NCBI GenBank assembly: GCA_031258895.1
Contig: JAIRMF010000117.1
Coordinates: 1-26,834, forward strand
Length of the DNA stretch: 26,834 nt
Origin: Dysgonamonadaceae bacterium
GTDB lineage: Bacteria; Bacteroidota; Bacteroidia; Bacteroidales; Azobacteroidaceae
Direction: 5' to 3'
Both the position numbers and the translations under genes were made by a program. Positions 7,516 through 16,746 of the stretch are shown piece after piece. The notes under the pieces were generated by a model, which had not been told where the DNA came from, ran no database searches, and was given only the letters and a program-made list of their open reading frames with translations. Position 1 is the first letter of the stretch, and every line of letters starts with the position of its first letter.

Positions 7516-8556
7516 TTATTGTGATACGGTTGCATATATTTCATCTAACTGGGCGACGATTGTGTCAACGCTGAAAACAGTCCGTGCGAGCTTTTTTGAT
7601 TCCGCAGAAAGGCTTGCTCTTGCAGATTCGTTCTCGATGAGTTGTTGAAGCAGAGTGGCCAGATGCTCAATATCGCCAGGATTGAATATCATTGCATTGC
7701 GTCCGTCACTTAATATGTCGGGCAACCCGCCAACCGGAGTTGTTATAACCGGTAATCCGTAAGCTAACGCTTCCAATACTGCCATCGGGAATCCTTCTTC
7801 GTAACTCGGGAAACAAAAAATAGTGGCCGTACGGAATAGCTCTTCTTTCGTTTCGCCTTCAACCCAGCCGCTAAATTCGACTTGGGTGTTTATATTTAAT
7901 TGTTTGGCAAGGATTTGTCCGCGTTTGATTTCTCCTTGACCGGCAAGTGTGACTTTCCAATCAGGGTATTGTGCCGCTATACGGGCAAATGCACGGAGAA
8001 GATCGTGATAGCCTTTGTGTTCGAGAATTGTCCCGACAAAGAGTACGGTTGTGGTCTTTGTCGCCGGCGGATTTTTGATTACGGGGCACGGATTGTACAG
8101 CACTCGGATGTTGTTTTGCTCCCCGATGATGTTTTCTATGGTCCGTTTTACCGATTTAGACAGAACAAGAACTATATCTGATTTCGTAATCATGTCACGG
8201 TAAATAAACGACCATTGGCGCTGTATCTGGTCGCCACAATGCAACTGAATAATGATTCTTTTCCGGAACAGTCTTGCTAACAGAAAGAAAATGTATTTTC
8301 TCCTTGCTGATTTTATCGTTGCCGGATGAATATGAACAATGTTATAGAACGGTAGGAGCGCGGAGAACTGTATCAACGCTATAAAAACATAGAAAATTTT
8401 GGTTAACCATCCGCCGAACCGATGTGTCTCTATCCATCTACAGTGGTATTTCTTCCACTGTCTACCTGTTTCCATCGCTTTTATTACAGAGGCGATACCG
8501 CCGTGAGTTTTGCGCGAGGTGGCGACAACAAGTACTTTGTTTTGTTTATTGCTCAT
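7516..8556 (-). CDS. Glycosyltransferase family 4 protein
   Basis: A 346-aa GT-B glycosyltransferase. The N-terminal domain carries the glycine loop THGGIASVI (17-25) typical of GT4 acceptor domains. The donor domain opens with VLFVGTILEHKGYHDLL (171-187), and the E-x7-E motif is Glu254 and Glu262 in EEGFPMAVLEA, followed by YGLPVITTPVGG. Residues about 52-72 are hydrophobic and may lie against the membrane. It lies between two other GT4 genes, with a 12-base gap to the downstream one. It should add one residue during repeat-unit assembly; linkage unknown. Confidence 0.92.
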   Translation of the reverse strand: MSNKQNKVLVVATSRKTHGGIASVIKAMETGRQWKKYHCRWIETHRFGGWLTKIFYVFIALIQFSALLPFYNIVHIHPATIKSARRKYIFFLLARLFRKRIIIQLHCGDQIQRQWSFIYRDMITKSDIVLVLSKSVKRTIENIIGEQNNIRVLYNPCPVIKNPPATKTTTVLFVGTILEHKGYHDLLRAFARIAAQYPDWKVTLAGQGEIKRGQILAKQLNINTQVEFSGWVEGETKEELFRTATIFCFPSYEEGFPMAVLEALAYGLPVITTPVGGLPDILSDGRNAMIFNPGDIEHLATLLQQLIENESARASLSAESKKLARTVFSVDTIVAQLDEIYATVSQ

Positions 8557-8617
8557 GGATCATCAACGAGTTATCTTTTCGAATAGTTTGTTTCACAGTA
8601 ATTAAAAGCGTCCTTAA

Positions 8618-9652
8618 TTACTTGCTATATGATTGGATATACAGAGATGCTGTATCAACTATATTGAAATTTTTAATGACATGCTGAAAAGCGTTATCGG
8701 AAATAATGTTTAGTTTTTCTCTCTGTAATATGATTTGTCTGATTTGCTCGCAACAGTGTTCCGCATCTCCTTTTCGAAACCAAAATCCGTATTCTCCGTT
8801 TTCAATAATTTCCATAGGACCGTCATTTGCGGATACAAGAACAGGAACCCTCGCCGCCATAGCTTCCGCTACGGTTAATCCGAATCCTTCATATATGGAT
8901 GGCTGTATAAGTAAGTCGTAATTATGTAGATTATTGTAAATATCTTCCCGTCGTTTTTCACCTGTAAAGGTTACAAACTTTTCAAGATTATATTGTTTTA
9001 TCAATTCTTTCAGGTAGTATTCCGAACTGCCGGCCCCAATAAAATCCAATGAAAAAGAGTCTATTTCGTATTTATCAACGAGTAAAGCAATGGCTTTTAG
9101 TAAAATGTCTTGCCCTTTTTTAAGATGCTCCAGCCTGCTGACTTGTACCATCCGGAAAATGCCTGTTGGTTTTTCTGTTTTTATTTTGATTTTGCTCAAA
9201 TCAATACCGTTATAAATCAAAACAGATTCAAGATTGGTTCTGTCAAAAATATCTTTTTGTACAGCTTTTGATATAGCTAATATTTTGTCATATTTCCTGA
9301 GGTGATTAGAAAGAATGCCAACATCATGGATGGTCAATACTTTCCGGTATAATGAAGGACGTGTGAGTATCCTAATTCCATTATGGTTGTGAAAATGAAT
9401 AACATCCGGATTATACTTCCGAATAGTCCGATTTGCTTCCATCACTTTCAACAAATTGAAACTTCCTTTTTTTCTCTTAAGGAGGGATATAGGAATATCG
9501 GGATTGATTTTTGCCAATAAATCAGGATTATACTCATCGTTTATAATAAACAGAGCAACAGTCTGCGATTTGACTTGTTCATTCAAAGTGTCGACGAGCA
9601 GATTTTCGGCACCGCCTATATTTAGAGAAAAAATGATATGTAATATTCTCAT
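8618..9652 (-). CDS. Glycosyltransferase family 4 protein
   Basis: A 344-aa GT-B glycosyltransferase. The N-terminus has the classic NIGGAENL (11-18) glycine motif. The donor-binding half begins MVQVSRLEHLKKG (168-180), with Arg173 and the Lys178/179 pair positioned for the donor diphosphate. The E-x7-E motif is Glu255 and Glu263 in EGFGLTVAEAM. It has lower G+C than the clp genes, like most of this locus, consistent with exchange of polysaccharide genes by transfer. Gaps of about 60-70 bases separate it from both neighbours; I see no promoter or terminator in them. Confidence 0.92.
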   Translation of the reverse strand: MRILHIIFSLNIGGAENLLVDTLNEQVKSQTVALFIINDEYNPDLLAKINPDIPISLLKRKKGSFNLLKVMEANRTIRKYNPDVIHFHNHNGIRILTRPSLYRKVLTIHDVGILSNHLRKYDKILAISKAVQKDIFDRTNLESVLIYNGIDLSKIKIKTEKPTGIFRMVQVSRLEHLKKGQDILLKAIALLVDKYEIDSFSLDFIGAGSSEYYLKELIKQYNLEKFVTFTGEKRREDIYNNLHNYDLLIQPSIYEGFGLTVAEAMAARVPVLVSANDGPMEIIENGEYGFWFRKGDAEHCCEQIRQIILQREKLNIISDNAFQHVIKNFNIVDTASLYIQSYSK

Positions 9653-9721
9653 TTTGCTAATAAAATTATTGTACCGACTATAACTTCTACTTTAGTTGGC
9701 CTAAGAGATTGAGGATAAACT

Positions 9722-10594
9722 TCATTTACAGAGAATGTGCTTAATATATGCAATTGGTAGAGCTATGACGCCCCATTTATGTGATAAGTCTTTATAGGCA
9801 TGATTGAATCCAATATTTCTTGCAAGAAGAAAGTGTCGCCAATATCGGGCATAGGCGTTTAATTTTTGGCAAAAACTAGCTTGTTCCATAGAGGCAAGCA
9901 AATTGCAGCATACCATTTCTCCACGGGAAGAGTGATAAATTCCAACGTTTGACCGACCGGTAGGAAGATATTCGCAGTAATAGACAGGCTCCTTGTTAGC
10001 GATGAATAATGCATCATGTTCTTTTGCCAACATTAGCCATACATACCAATCCAAACAATTATTTTCATTTTCAAAAGTAGGTATAGGGCAATATTTTCGA
10101 AAATGACTTGTTTTTACTACTTCCGCCCTATCTCCAATTATTTTATATACCGTTCGATATGTACAATAATCCGTTATAATATTATCAGGATTTTTTTGTG
10201 TGCCAATGGGTTTTCCTCCGTGGTTGTGCCTTAGGAAAGTGACCCCGCATAATTTTTCATTGTCTTTAATTTGCGGATAATATTGATTGATCATTTCTAT
10301 AGCATTATCACCTAAAAAGTCATCATGATCAACCATAAACCATAATTCGCCCATGGCCAATGGTATGGCCAAATTTATGGCTGTCGTTTTTCCTCCATTC
10401 GCTTTTTTATAGTAACGTAATTGAAAATCAGCCTCTTTCTGCATTTCTTGCACTAAGTCATCAGTATTGTCCGGTGAACCATCATTTACCAAAATCCATT
10501 CAAAATTTTTGTTGGTTTGCCTCATGAGGCTGGCAAACAACGTTGGCAAAAACTGTTCTCCTTTGTAGGTTGCAGTGAAGATTGTAGTCAACAT
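9722..10594 (-). CDS. Glycosyltransferase family 2 protein
   Basis: A 290-aa GT-A fold inverting glycosyltransferase. The N-terminal FTATYKGEQFLPTL (6-19) and VNDGS (36-40) form the nucleotide-binding region, and DHDD (89-92) is the metal-binding DxD-type motif. NGGKTTAINLA (66-76) is also typical. There is no transmembrane segment, so it is likely a peripheral cytoplasmic enzyme. Its ATG overlaps the stop of the upstream fused transferase by 7 bases (ATGTTGA), which suggests coupled translation. Confidence 0.93.
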   Translation of the reverse strand: MLTTIFTATYKGEQFLPTLFASLMRQTNKNFEWILVNDGSPDNTDDLVQEMQKEADFQLRYYKKANGGKTTAINLAIPLAMGELWFMVDHDDFLGDNAIEMINQYYPQIKDNEKLCGVTFLRHNHGGKPIGTQKNPDNIITDYCTYRTVYKIIGDRAEVVKTSHFRKYCPIPTFENENNCLDWYVWLMLAKEHDALFIANKEPVYYCEYLPTGRSNVGIYHSSRGEMVCCNLLASMEQASFCQKLNAYARYWRHFLLARNIGFNHAYKDLSHKWGVIALPIAYIKHILCK

Positions 10595-12210
10595 ATTTTT
10601 TTAGAACAAATGAAAATCGCGCTGCTGGATACTCTATTATTACGTATATACGGGAAAATTTGAGGGAAATCAGGATATGGATACAAACAAGGCATAATTA
10701 TCCTATTTATTTCGAAATACTGCTTCACCAATTTCTCCCAGTTTTTTACTCTAAAAGCAAAAATTTCTCCTACTACAGTTGCATTTTGAGAACCATGTGC
10801 ATTAGGAAGAAAGATATGTCTGAAATTCTTAAGTGTGAACTCTTTCATAAGGAACCGGGCAATTCTCCTGTGTGTCAGAAAAATATATTGACTGATAAGA
10901 CTGACAAAAGCCATCAACCCGGTAGGTACAATGATAATGGCTAGCCCATCCTTGGCTAAAACACGGGACATCTCAGACAGCCCTTTTTTTATATCCTGAA
11001 AATGCTCCAATGAATGAGAGGCGTACACAACTTGAAAAAAATGATCAGGAAAATGAATTTGTTCGGCATATCCTTGCTGTATTTTGTTAGTTACTTTTTC
11101 CAAGTGTGGATCAACCACTCCATGTTCATTGAAGCAAGGCTCAATTCCATGAACTTCAAAACCCAATGATTCTGCCTTGTACATGGCATAACCTGTTCCA
11201 GCTCCGATATCTAAAAAGTTTCCCTTGACTTTTTTTAATTGATCTTCGATGGATTTCCATTCCATATCTCGGATGTTCTTTTGCCGTCGATTAACTTTCT
11301 GATTTTTCATTGATTTCATTTCTAAAGAGATTTTTATTATTTGCTTTATGAGCTTAAAAGCGGAACAAAATGCTGCAATACTCAACCCCTTCATTTTGTA
11401 TCCAAAACTGAATGGTGTCGGTTCGGTTAAATCATACCATTCGTCGAAAAACAACAGTTTATTTTGTTTGTATTGTTTTTTTGAACGCTTCAACTCTGAG
11501 AAGTTCAGATGCTGGTAAGCGCCATACCGCAAATAAATGATATTTCTCTCCATATCCGACAAACCATTGGCACTCAGTTTATGCGGTTGATCTTCCAGAT
11601 AAATTCCAAGAAGGCTATCCGTTTTCACGAAAGGGTAATGAAGAGCAGCTCGTATCTGAAAATCAAAATCGGCAACACATTTTAACTGTTCATCGTAGTA
11701 GCCGATTGTTTCATGGATGGATTTCCTCCACATCTGGAAGCAGGAAATATGATATTGTTTGAAAAAATCTTTGTTATGGTTGTCCACAGGACTGTCAGTA
11801 CGAAACCCGCTACACTCTCCATAATTTTTGGACACCCAAATGTCGCCGTACGCAATAGCGGCTTCCGGATTTTTATCCAGTATTTCGGCCTGTTTTAAAA
11901 CACTCTTGGGGAAACGTACATCGTCCACATTCCAGACAGTAACATACTCGCCTTTCGCTAAGCGGATACCGCGATTCCATGTCCGGTATAGAGATTCCCT
12001 CTCAGGAATTACGATATGCGTTGCATAATCCTTCCCAGACAGAAAACCATTGATGATTTCAAGTTCGGTTTTTTTAGGTGCATTGTGCAGAAGAAGTACC
12101 TCGATGATGTCTTTTCCTTCTATCCGCTCAAGCGCCGCCAGATAATTCGGCAGAAACGCTTCACAGTTATAGAGTGAAGTCAATACTGATATTTTTATTT
12201 TTCTATTCAT
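10588..12210 (-). CDS. Fusion: GT2 glycosyltransferase plus SAM-dependent methyltransferase
   Basis: A single 540-aa reading frame with two catalytic domains. Residues 1 to about 240 are a GT-A glycosyltransferase: SVLTSLYNCEAFLPNYL at 8-24, NVDD (94-97) as the DxD equivalent, and CVADFDFQIRAA (178-189). Residues about 330-540 are a class I methyltransferase with the SAM loop DIGAGTGYA (334-342), an acidic HGIEP (354-358) after strand 2, and SLEHFQDI (400-407). A basic, probably helical linker (290-325) joins them. I chose Met15 of the open frame (ATG 12210) because it overlaps the polymerase stop by 8 bases (ATGAATAG), like other junctions here. The enzyme may add a sugar and then methylate it, or methylate a different group; this is inferred. 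Confidence 0.9.
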   Translation of the reverse strand: MNRKIKISVLTSLYNCEAFLPNYLAALERIEGKDIIEVLLLHNAPKKTELEIINGFLSGKDYATHIVIPERESLYRTWNRGIRLAKGEYVTVWNVDDVRFPKSVLKQAEILDKNPEAAIAYGDIWVSKNYGECSGFRTDSPVDNHNKDFFKQYHISCFQMWRKSIHETIGYYDEQLKCVADFDFQIRAALHYPFVKTDSLLGIYLEDQPHKLSANGLSDMERNIIYLRYGAYQHLNFSELKRSKKQYKQNKLLFFDEWYDLTEPTPFSFGYKMKGLSIAAFCSAFKLIKQIIKISLEMKSMKNQKVNRRQKNIRDMEWKSIEDQLKKVKGNFLDIGAGTGYAMYKAESLGFEVHGIEPCFNEHGVVDPHLEKVTNKIQQGYAEQIHFPDHFFQVVYASHSLEHFQDIKKGLSEMSRVLAKDGLAIIIVPTGLMAFVSLISQYIFLTHRRIARFLMKEFTLKNFRHIFLPNAHGSQNATVVGEIFAFRVKNWEKLVKQYFEINRIIMPCLYPYPDFPQIFPYIRNNRVSSSAIFICSKKIC

Positions 12211-13543
12211 CGTCGATCGTGTTCTGAGGTATTTTTTTCTCTTTACAGACAATGTGATATGCGACTACGGGCATAAGGAAAGTTATAGGTTGCATCAAGT
12301 TCCCTGAGAAAAACGACGAGCCAAAGACCAGCACCAGATATGAAAAAGATGCAACTGCCAGATTATTTCCCCTCCTTTTATAAAAAAATACCATCAGAAC
12401 GATTATAGGCAACAGAATTACAAATGTACCGAGATAACCAAAACGTATAGAAAGCACAGAATATGAAATATCGGCAGAATCCAACTGTACTGTCTCGCCA
12501 GTAGCGTCCCCTGCAAGGCCGACATTAAATCCGAAAAGCGACTGCGTTTTTTTTGAATCTTCCGTCATAAGCCCTGCTCCGATTATCATTGCCCGCGGGT
12601 GTTCCTGTAAATATATGGTACGCTCCAGAAGATGCGCCATTCGGAAAGTAAATGTTCCTTCCTGCATAACGGACGACAGGTCAGTATCTATATCCATAAA
12701 ATTTCCCGCTAACACATTCTTGATGTCAGTATAAGTTCGGGAATGAACAAAACGGTAACCGAAAAACACTGTTGCCATCAACAATAGAGAGCCTGACACT
12801 GTCAAAACGGTTATTCTTTTCAGGCGGGGTAACCGTATCAGCCATACGATCCCGATCGCGATTAAAAAAAATCCTGTCAGGTTGCGATGAAAGGCAAGCA
12901 CTAATGCTAGGACGGTAATAAAGATCGTTAAAACCCGTAACCCACCTTTCCATGGATTGCAATATATTGCAAAAAAAGTAAAGAAATAAAGCATGTCCGG
13001 ATGATTGTAGTAACGGCGCAGCTTCATTCCAAACAACTCTGCCTTCGAGACAAATGTTTTATTGAGGATATCAGTTTCAAAAAACAGCTGTAAAATATAC
13101 AATATGGAAGTGAAAAGGGTTATAATAAAAAGGCCTTTCAAAAGATTATTTAGCTGTTCGTGGTTCAGGTTGCGGAAAATGAACCATGCCGCCCAGAAAA
13201 ACAGATAACGTGAAGAACGGATAATTTCCGACAAACTTATTCCAAGTACAAATTTGCTATACGCCATACATACGACGAGGAATATTGCGAGCGGCAGCAG
13301 GAATTTTGTCATACTGTCCGGTTTCATGAAGTCTTTGATGAAGATACTGTCTATGATCAAAATTCCCAGCATAATCAAGAATGCAAAGTCGATGCCTTTG
13401 GAAATGAATATGAACCGTGTTACTTCTTCCGGCACAAGGTTAAACCCTGATGTGATAAAAAAGAAAAACAAAAACATCGCCGACATTTTGTATCCGAAGA
13501 CGTGAAGCACGATTGCCATTATAACCAATGCAATAAATATCAT
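12203..13543 (-). CDS. wzy: Wzy-like O-antigen/exopolysaccharide polymerase
   Basis: A 446-aa integral membrane protein with about ten or more hydrophobic segments (for example 2-18, 22-33, 52-69, 80-97, 112-124, 135-155, 205-217, 223-236, 246-262, 371-388) and a large hydrophilic loop at about 265-365. That topology is typical of Wzy polymerases and WaaL-type ligases, which have poor sequence conservation. Position beside a Wzx flippase and Wzz regulator in the same operon favours Wzy: it should join flipped repeat units on the periplasmic side. A ligase role is the alternative. A 192-base gap separates it from wzx. Confidence 0.8.
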   Translation of the reverse strand: MIFIALVIMAIVLHVFGYKMSAMFLFFFFITSGFNLVPEEVTRFIFISKGIDFAFLIMLGILIIDSIFIKDFMKPDSMTKFLLPLAIFLVVCMAYSKFVLGISLSEIIRSSRYLFFWAAWFIFRNLNHEQLNNLLKGLFIITLFTSILYILQLFFETDILNKTFVSKAELFGMKLRRYYNHPDMLYFFTFFAIYCNPWKGGLRVLTIFITVLALVLAFHRNLTGFFLIAIGIVWLIRLPRLKRITVLTVSGSLLLMATVFFGYRFVHSRTYTDIKNVLAGNFMDIDTDLSSVMQEGTFTFRMAHLLERTIYLQEHPRAMIIGAGLMTEDSKKTQSLFGFNVGLAGDATGETVQLDSADISYSVLSIRFGYLGTFVILLPIIVLMVFFYKRRGNNLAVASFSYLVLVFGSSFFSGNLMQPITFLMPVVAYHIVCKEKKIPQNTIDDE

Positions 13544-13735
13544 GACCGCATATCTTAAATTAAATTGGCATTTCTTCCCGAAAACATATAGAATGCATAC
13601 AAAACTTTCTCCCCTTCAAAAAAACCTCAAATGGACAGCCAAACTTTCGGAGACTTTTCCTAGCTCCAAGTATGACCTGCCGTAAATGAGATGATAATTA
13701 TTCATTTTCAATCTGTAAAAGGTGGCTTGATTACA
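13544..13735 (-). other. Intergenic gap in the polysaccharide operon with a 29-codon ORF
   Basis: The longest gap inside the operon (192 bases). I find no TAnnTTTG promoter, no terminator hairpin and no RNA gene. The only reading frame of note on the minus strand is 13705-13616, an ATG-started 29-aa peptide without a recognisable domain. It could be chance or the remnant of a deleted gene. Confidence 0.25.
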
Positions 13736-15118
13736 TTATTCATCCCAGATGCCGATTGCTTTTCTGTTGATTAATCGGTTAAGCTGTATGGGTGCCCATA
13801 TCATACGTGGAATGTATATCAGGCTTGGCGCAAGCACGATGCCAATCGCTCCCAATATTTTATTCAGCAGAAATGCAGTGGGAATCAGCAGTATCATTTC
13901 CAGAACAGCGCTGTAGACCTGGATTTTTATTTTTCCCGTTCCGTTAAGCGGATAAATGTACATGGTTGTCCAGCAGAGGACGCAGACATGCAAGCAGACA
14001 GCGGCCGACATGAAAAATGTAATATCGAGCATCTGTCCTTCTTTCATCCAGTGATTTACCCACAGGTAATAAATTCCGGGAGACAGTACCAGCAGTACAA
14101 GCTGGATAACAAGGAACGTTAAGAATGTCTTGTTGAGATACGATACGGATTTCTTCATCCATTCGAAGTCTCCCTTGGCATAAGCATCGGTAAACGAACT
14201 CCAGTAAGGTATGATAATGATACCAACGATATTAAAGAATACGGCGAACAGCCGAAAAGAGGTATTGTAGTTAGTTACTTCTACCGGACTGGTCATTCTT
14301 TGTATTAAAAAGGGTATTGTTTGCAAAACCATGAATGCTGCACTAGTGGTGATGAAAAACTTGACCCCGAGTTTCATCATATTTCTACACAGGTGAAAAT
14401 CAACGAGATGAAACGACGGCTTCCATTTTTTGTAGCGGTTATTGAAAAGATAGACAGAGGCAATGATATAAACAACAACAGGTGTGAATCCACTTACGAA
14501 TCCGAGATATATCAGTGATGGTTCGGTTGTCTTTGCAAGAACACAAATACCAGCTAAAGTCAGCAATTGTCCGATCATATCAAGAAATGCCGCAATAGCT
14601 GGTCGCTGGTCGGCCATAACAATGAATTTCAGCAGATTTAGTACAAAAGTAAAGCAGAATGCTCCCACAAAAATCCATATAAGCCCTGTTATTTCGTTGT
14701 TATATTCGGGAATGTCGTTTTTCAATATTGCCGGCCAATCGAGATGAGGATTTAACAGGCAAAAGAGCATAAAAACGGTAATGCAAATAAGGCATACTAT
14801 TGCATAGGTTGAACTTATGTATTTTCTTGCCAGCAGGTTATTTCCGGCGGCTTTAGCTTCCGCCAGACGGTTTTTCATTCCATTGCCGAATCCGATATCA
14901 AACAGAGTTAACCATAATACCATGGAATAGAGCGTAAGCCAAAGCCCGTTCCGTTCGGGATTGGCATAATTGATCGTAACAGGAATCATTATCACGGAGG
15001 TAATAATGGTAACACCCTTTATAAGAAGGGAGGTCGCAATGTTTTTCCTGGCAAGGACTGTTCGTTCATGTCCTTCGTTGAAATAACTCCATATCTTTTC
15101 CCTAATTTTACAAATCAT
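13736..15118 (-). CDS. wzx: Wzx-type polysaccharide flippase (MOP superfamily)
   Basis: A 460-aa polytopic membrane protein with about 12 or more transmembrane helices and the N-terminal arrangement of oligosaccharide flippases: a cytoplasmic start, a helix near 27-51, then a second helix containing GLWLTLYSMVLWLTLFDIGFGNGMKNR, a signature seen in many Wzx proteins. It should move undecaprenyl-linked repeat units from the inner to the outer face of the cytoplasmic membrane. The longer open frame reaches 15196, but I prefer the ATG at 15118 because it overlaps the wzz stop by 11 bases and avoids an implausible 26-residue extension. Confidence 0.9.
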   Translation of the reverse strand: MICKIREKIWSYFNEGHERTVLARKNIATSLLIKGVTIITSVIMIPVTINYANPERNGLWLTLYSMVLWLTLFDIGFGNGMKNRLAEAKAAGNNLLARKYISSTYAIVCLICITVFMLFCLLNPHLDWPAILKNDIPEYNNEITGLIWIFVGAFCFTFVLNLLKFIVMADQRPAIAAFLDMIGQLLTLAGICVLAKTTEPSLIYLGFVSGFTPVVVYIIASVYLFNNRYKKWKPSFHLVDFHLCRNMMKLGVKFFITTSAAFMVLQTIPFLIQRMTSPVEVTNYNTSFRLFAVFFNIVGIIIIPYWSSFTDAYAKGDFEWMKKSVSYLNKTFLTFLVIQLVLLVLSPGIYYLWVNHWMKEGQMLDITFFMSAAVCLHVCVLCWTTMYIYPLNGTGKIKIQVYSAVLEMILLIPTAFLLNKILGAIGIVLAPSLIYIPRMIWAPIQLNRLINRKAIGIWDE

Positions 15119-16709
15119 CCTTTTTTCTGTTTCTGAAATAATGCATAATGTGCGGCGCAGCATAAATTGCTCCAAGCGGCAGAACAAAACCGCCAAAGAA
15201 CATAATGATTAATGCTATCTTTTTGAAATCGGGAGAAACTGGCTTATTTATTACGTAGGGGTTGTCTATTATTTTTAGTTTCGGCATCAGGGAAACAGCT
15301 TTTATCATAGTTTCTTCGCGCTTTTCCACAAGAAATATATAAATCGCCTGCTGGAGTTCCTGTTCGCGTTTCAGATTTACAAATTCTTTTTCTACGGCGG
15401 GCACATTACTAATTTTTGATAATATTTCTTTTTCTTTTGCTTTCAATTCGTTAAGCGATATAATCATCCCTTTTTTTATATTGGTGAGCGACTGGAGAAG
15501 GTTTTTTCTCTGGTATTCAATTTGCTCGTTCATTGATTCAAGTGTGCTTGTTGTAACTTTAGCACTTCTGGATAGTTCGTTACGGATGAGCAATTCTTCG
15601 TTGTATTTCACGACTACTTCGGCCAACGCAGGGTCAAGTGTTACAGCACTAAAGGGCATTAATTCATATTTTTTATCTTCATCTTTTACAAAATCGTGGA
15701 TTATATCCACAAGTTTCAATTGCGTTTCCGCTTCAATTAGTTTTCCCTGTAATTCGGCGTTGACTTCCATATAGAATGTAACATCAGCTTCTATATCCGT
15801 CAGTTGATTTTTACCCTTAAAAGACTGTATCCTCGCATCTGCAAGCTCAAGGTCGGTTTTGACTAAATTTAGCCGGTCATTAATAAATTGAATTGTTTTG
15901 TCCGTTACCATTGCTTTGTCTTCACGCCAGGTTTCGTTATAGACGGAGATAATTTCTCGGAGTATTTTTTTTGCAAACTGTGTATTTTTGTGGAGCATGC
16001 TAAGGTTGATAATATCGGAGTTCTTTTTCTCAAAAATTATATCAAGGTTTTCCATATATACTTGGGCCATGAAATCGTACGATGTGAAAAGTATTTCCAG
16101 ATTTATTGACCTGTTATAACGCGGGAAATAAGGTGATAACGAAAAAGTGAACTCTCCAAGTGGTGTTTCAAGTATTGCAGGAAAAGACTTTATTTCATAT
16201 TTGCCGATAGTTTGCTTATTGAATTCCATTTTTACTTTCGCGTTTTCACCGCTAATTTCTATCGCAAACTCGATAATAGACGATAAAGTATCGGCAATTG
16301 AAGGGTCAACCGACAACATGACGGGCGATTGTTCATAAAGATCTTTCTTTATTAAGCCGAGAGATTTTGACTGATAATATACTTTGTTAAGTTCAAGATT
16401 CTTCACTGTTTTTTTTATGAATCCGTGAGATGACATCTTATTGGTTTCGTCTTCTACATTCTGTTTCCCGCCTCCTACGCCAAATGCACTCATCAACGAT
16501 TGTGACTGAGAAATACCTTTCCCCGACAGGATATCATCATCCGACAGGCTCACTTTCGCTGATATATCCCAGACTGGTTCTGTGGTCTTGTAATAAACCA
16601 GACCCAAGACAAGGCAAATTGTGAAAATACCTATAAACCAATACCAGTTTCTCAAACAAAGTTGCAGAAACTCTATTAATTTTTCTTTTTCACTTTTTTC
16701 TTTATTCAT
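15108..16709 (-). CDS. wzz: Wzz-type polysaccharide chain-length regulator (polysaccharide copolymerase)
   Basis: Controls polymer length and couples synthesis to export. The 533-aa product has the PCP layout: TM1 at about 23-39, a large periplasmic region with long coiled-coil-prone helices (about 270-450), a NKPVSPD proline motif near 488-494, and TM2 at about 498-518. It ends 15 residues after TM2 with only a short basic tail, so the cytoplasmic tyrosine-kinase domain found in many Bacteroidota copolymerases is missing. No separate kinase gene is present in the window. It lies between wza (37-base gap) and wzx (11-base overlap). Confidence 0.92.
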   Translation of the reverse strand: MNKEKSEKEKLIEFLQLCLRNWYWFIGIFTICLVLGLVYYKTTEPVWDISAKVSLSDDDILSGKGISQSQSLMSAFGVGGGKQNVEDETNKMSSHGFIKKTVKNLELNKVYYQSKSLGLIKKDLYEQSPVMLSVDPSIADTLSSIIEFAIEISGENAKVKMEFNKQTIGKYEIKSFPAILETPLGEFTFSLSPYFPRYNRSINLEILFTSYDFMAQVYMENLDIIFEKKNSDIINLSMLHKNTQFAKKILREIISVYNETWREDKAMVTDKTIQFINDRLNLVKTDLELADARIQSFKGKNQLTDIEADVTFYMEVNAELQGKLIEAETQLKLVDIIHDFVKDEDKKYELMPFSAVTLDPALAEVVVKYNEELLIRNELSRSAKVTTSTLESMNEQIEYQRKNLLQSLTNIKKGMIISLNELKAKEKEILSKISNVPAVEKEFVNLKREQELQQAIYIFLVEKREETMIKAVSLMPKLKIIDNPYVINKPVSPDFKKIALIIMFFGGFVLPLGAIYAAPHIMHYFRNRKKDDL

Positions 16710-16746
16710 AATAATTTATTGAGTTATTGTTGTGATAATTCGTCAC

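Noticed and set aside
11770..15713. Single near-matches to DnaA boxes (TTGTCCACA, TTACCCACA, ATATCCACA)
   Set aside because: Each has a mismatch, they lie kilobases apart inside coding genes and do not cluster, so they do not support an origin.
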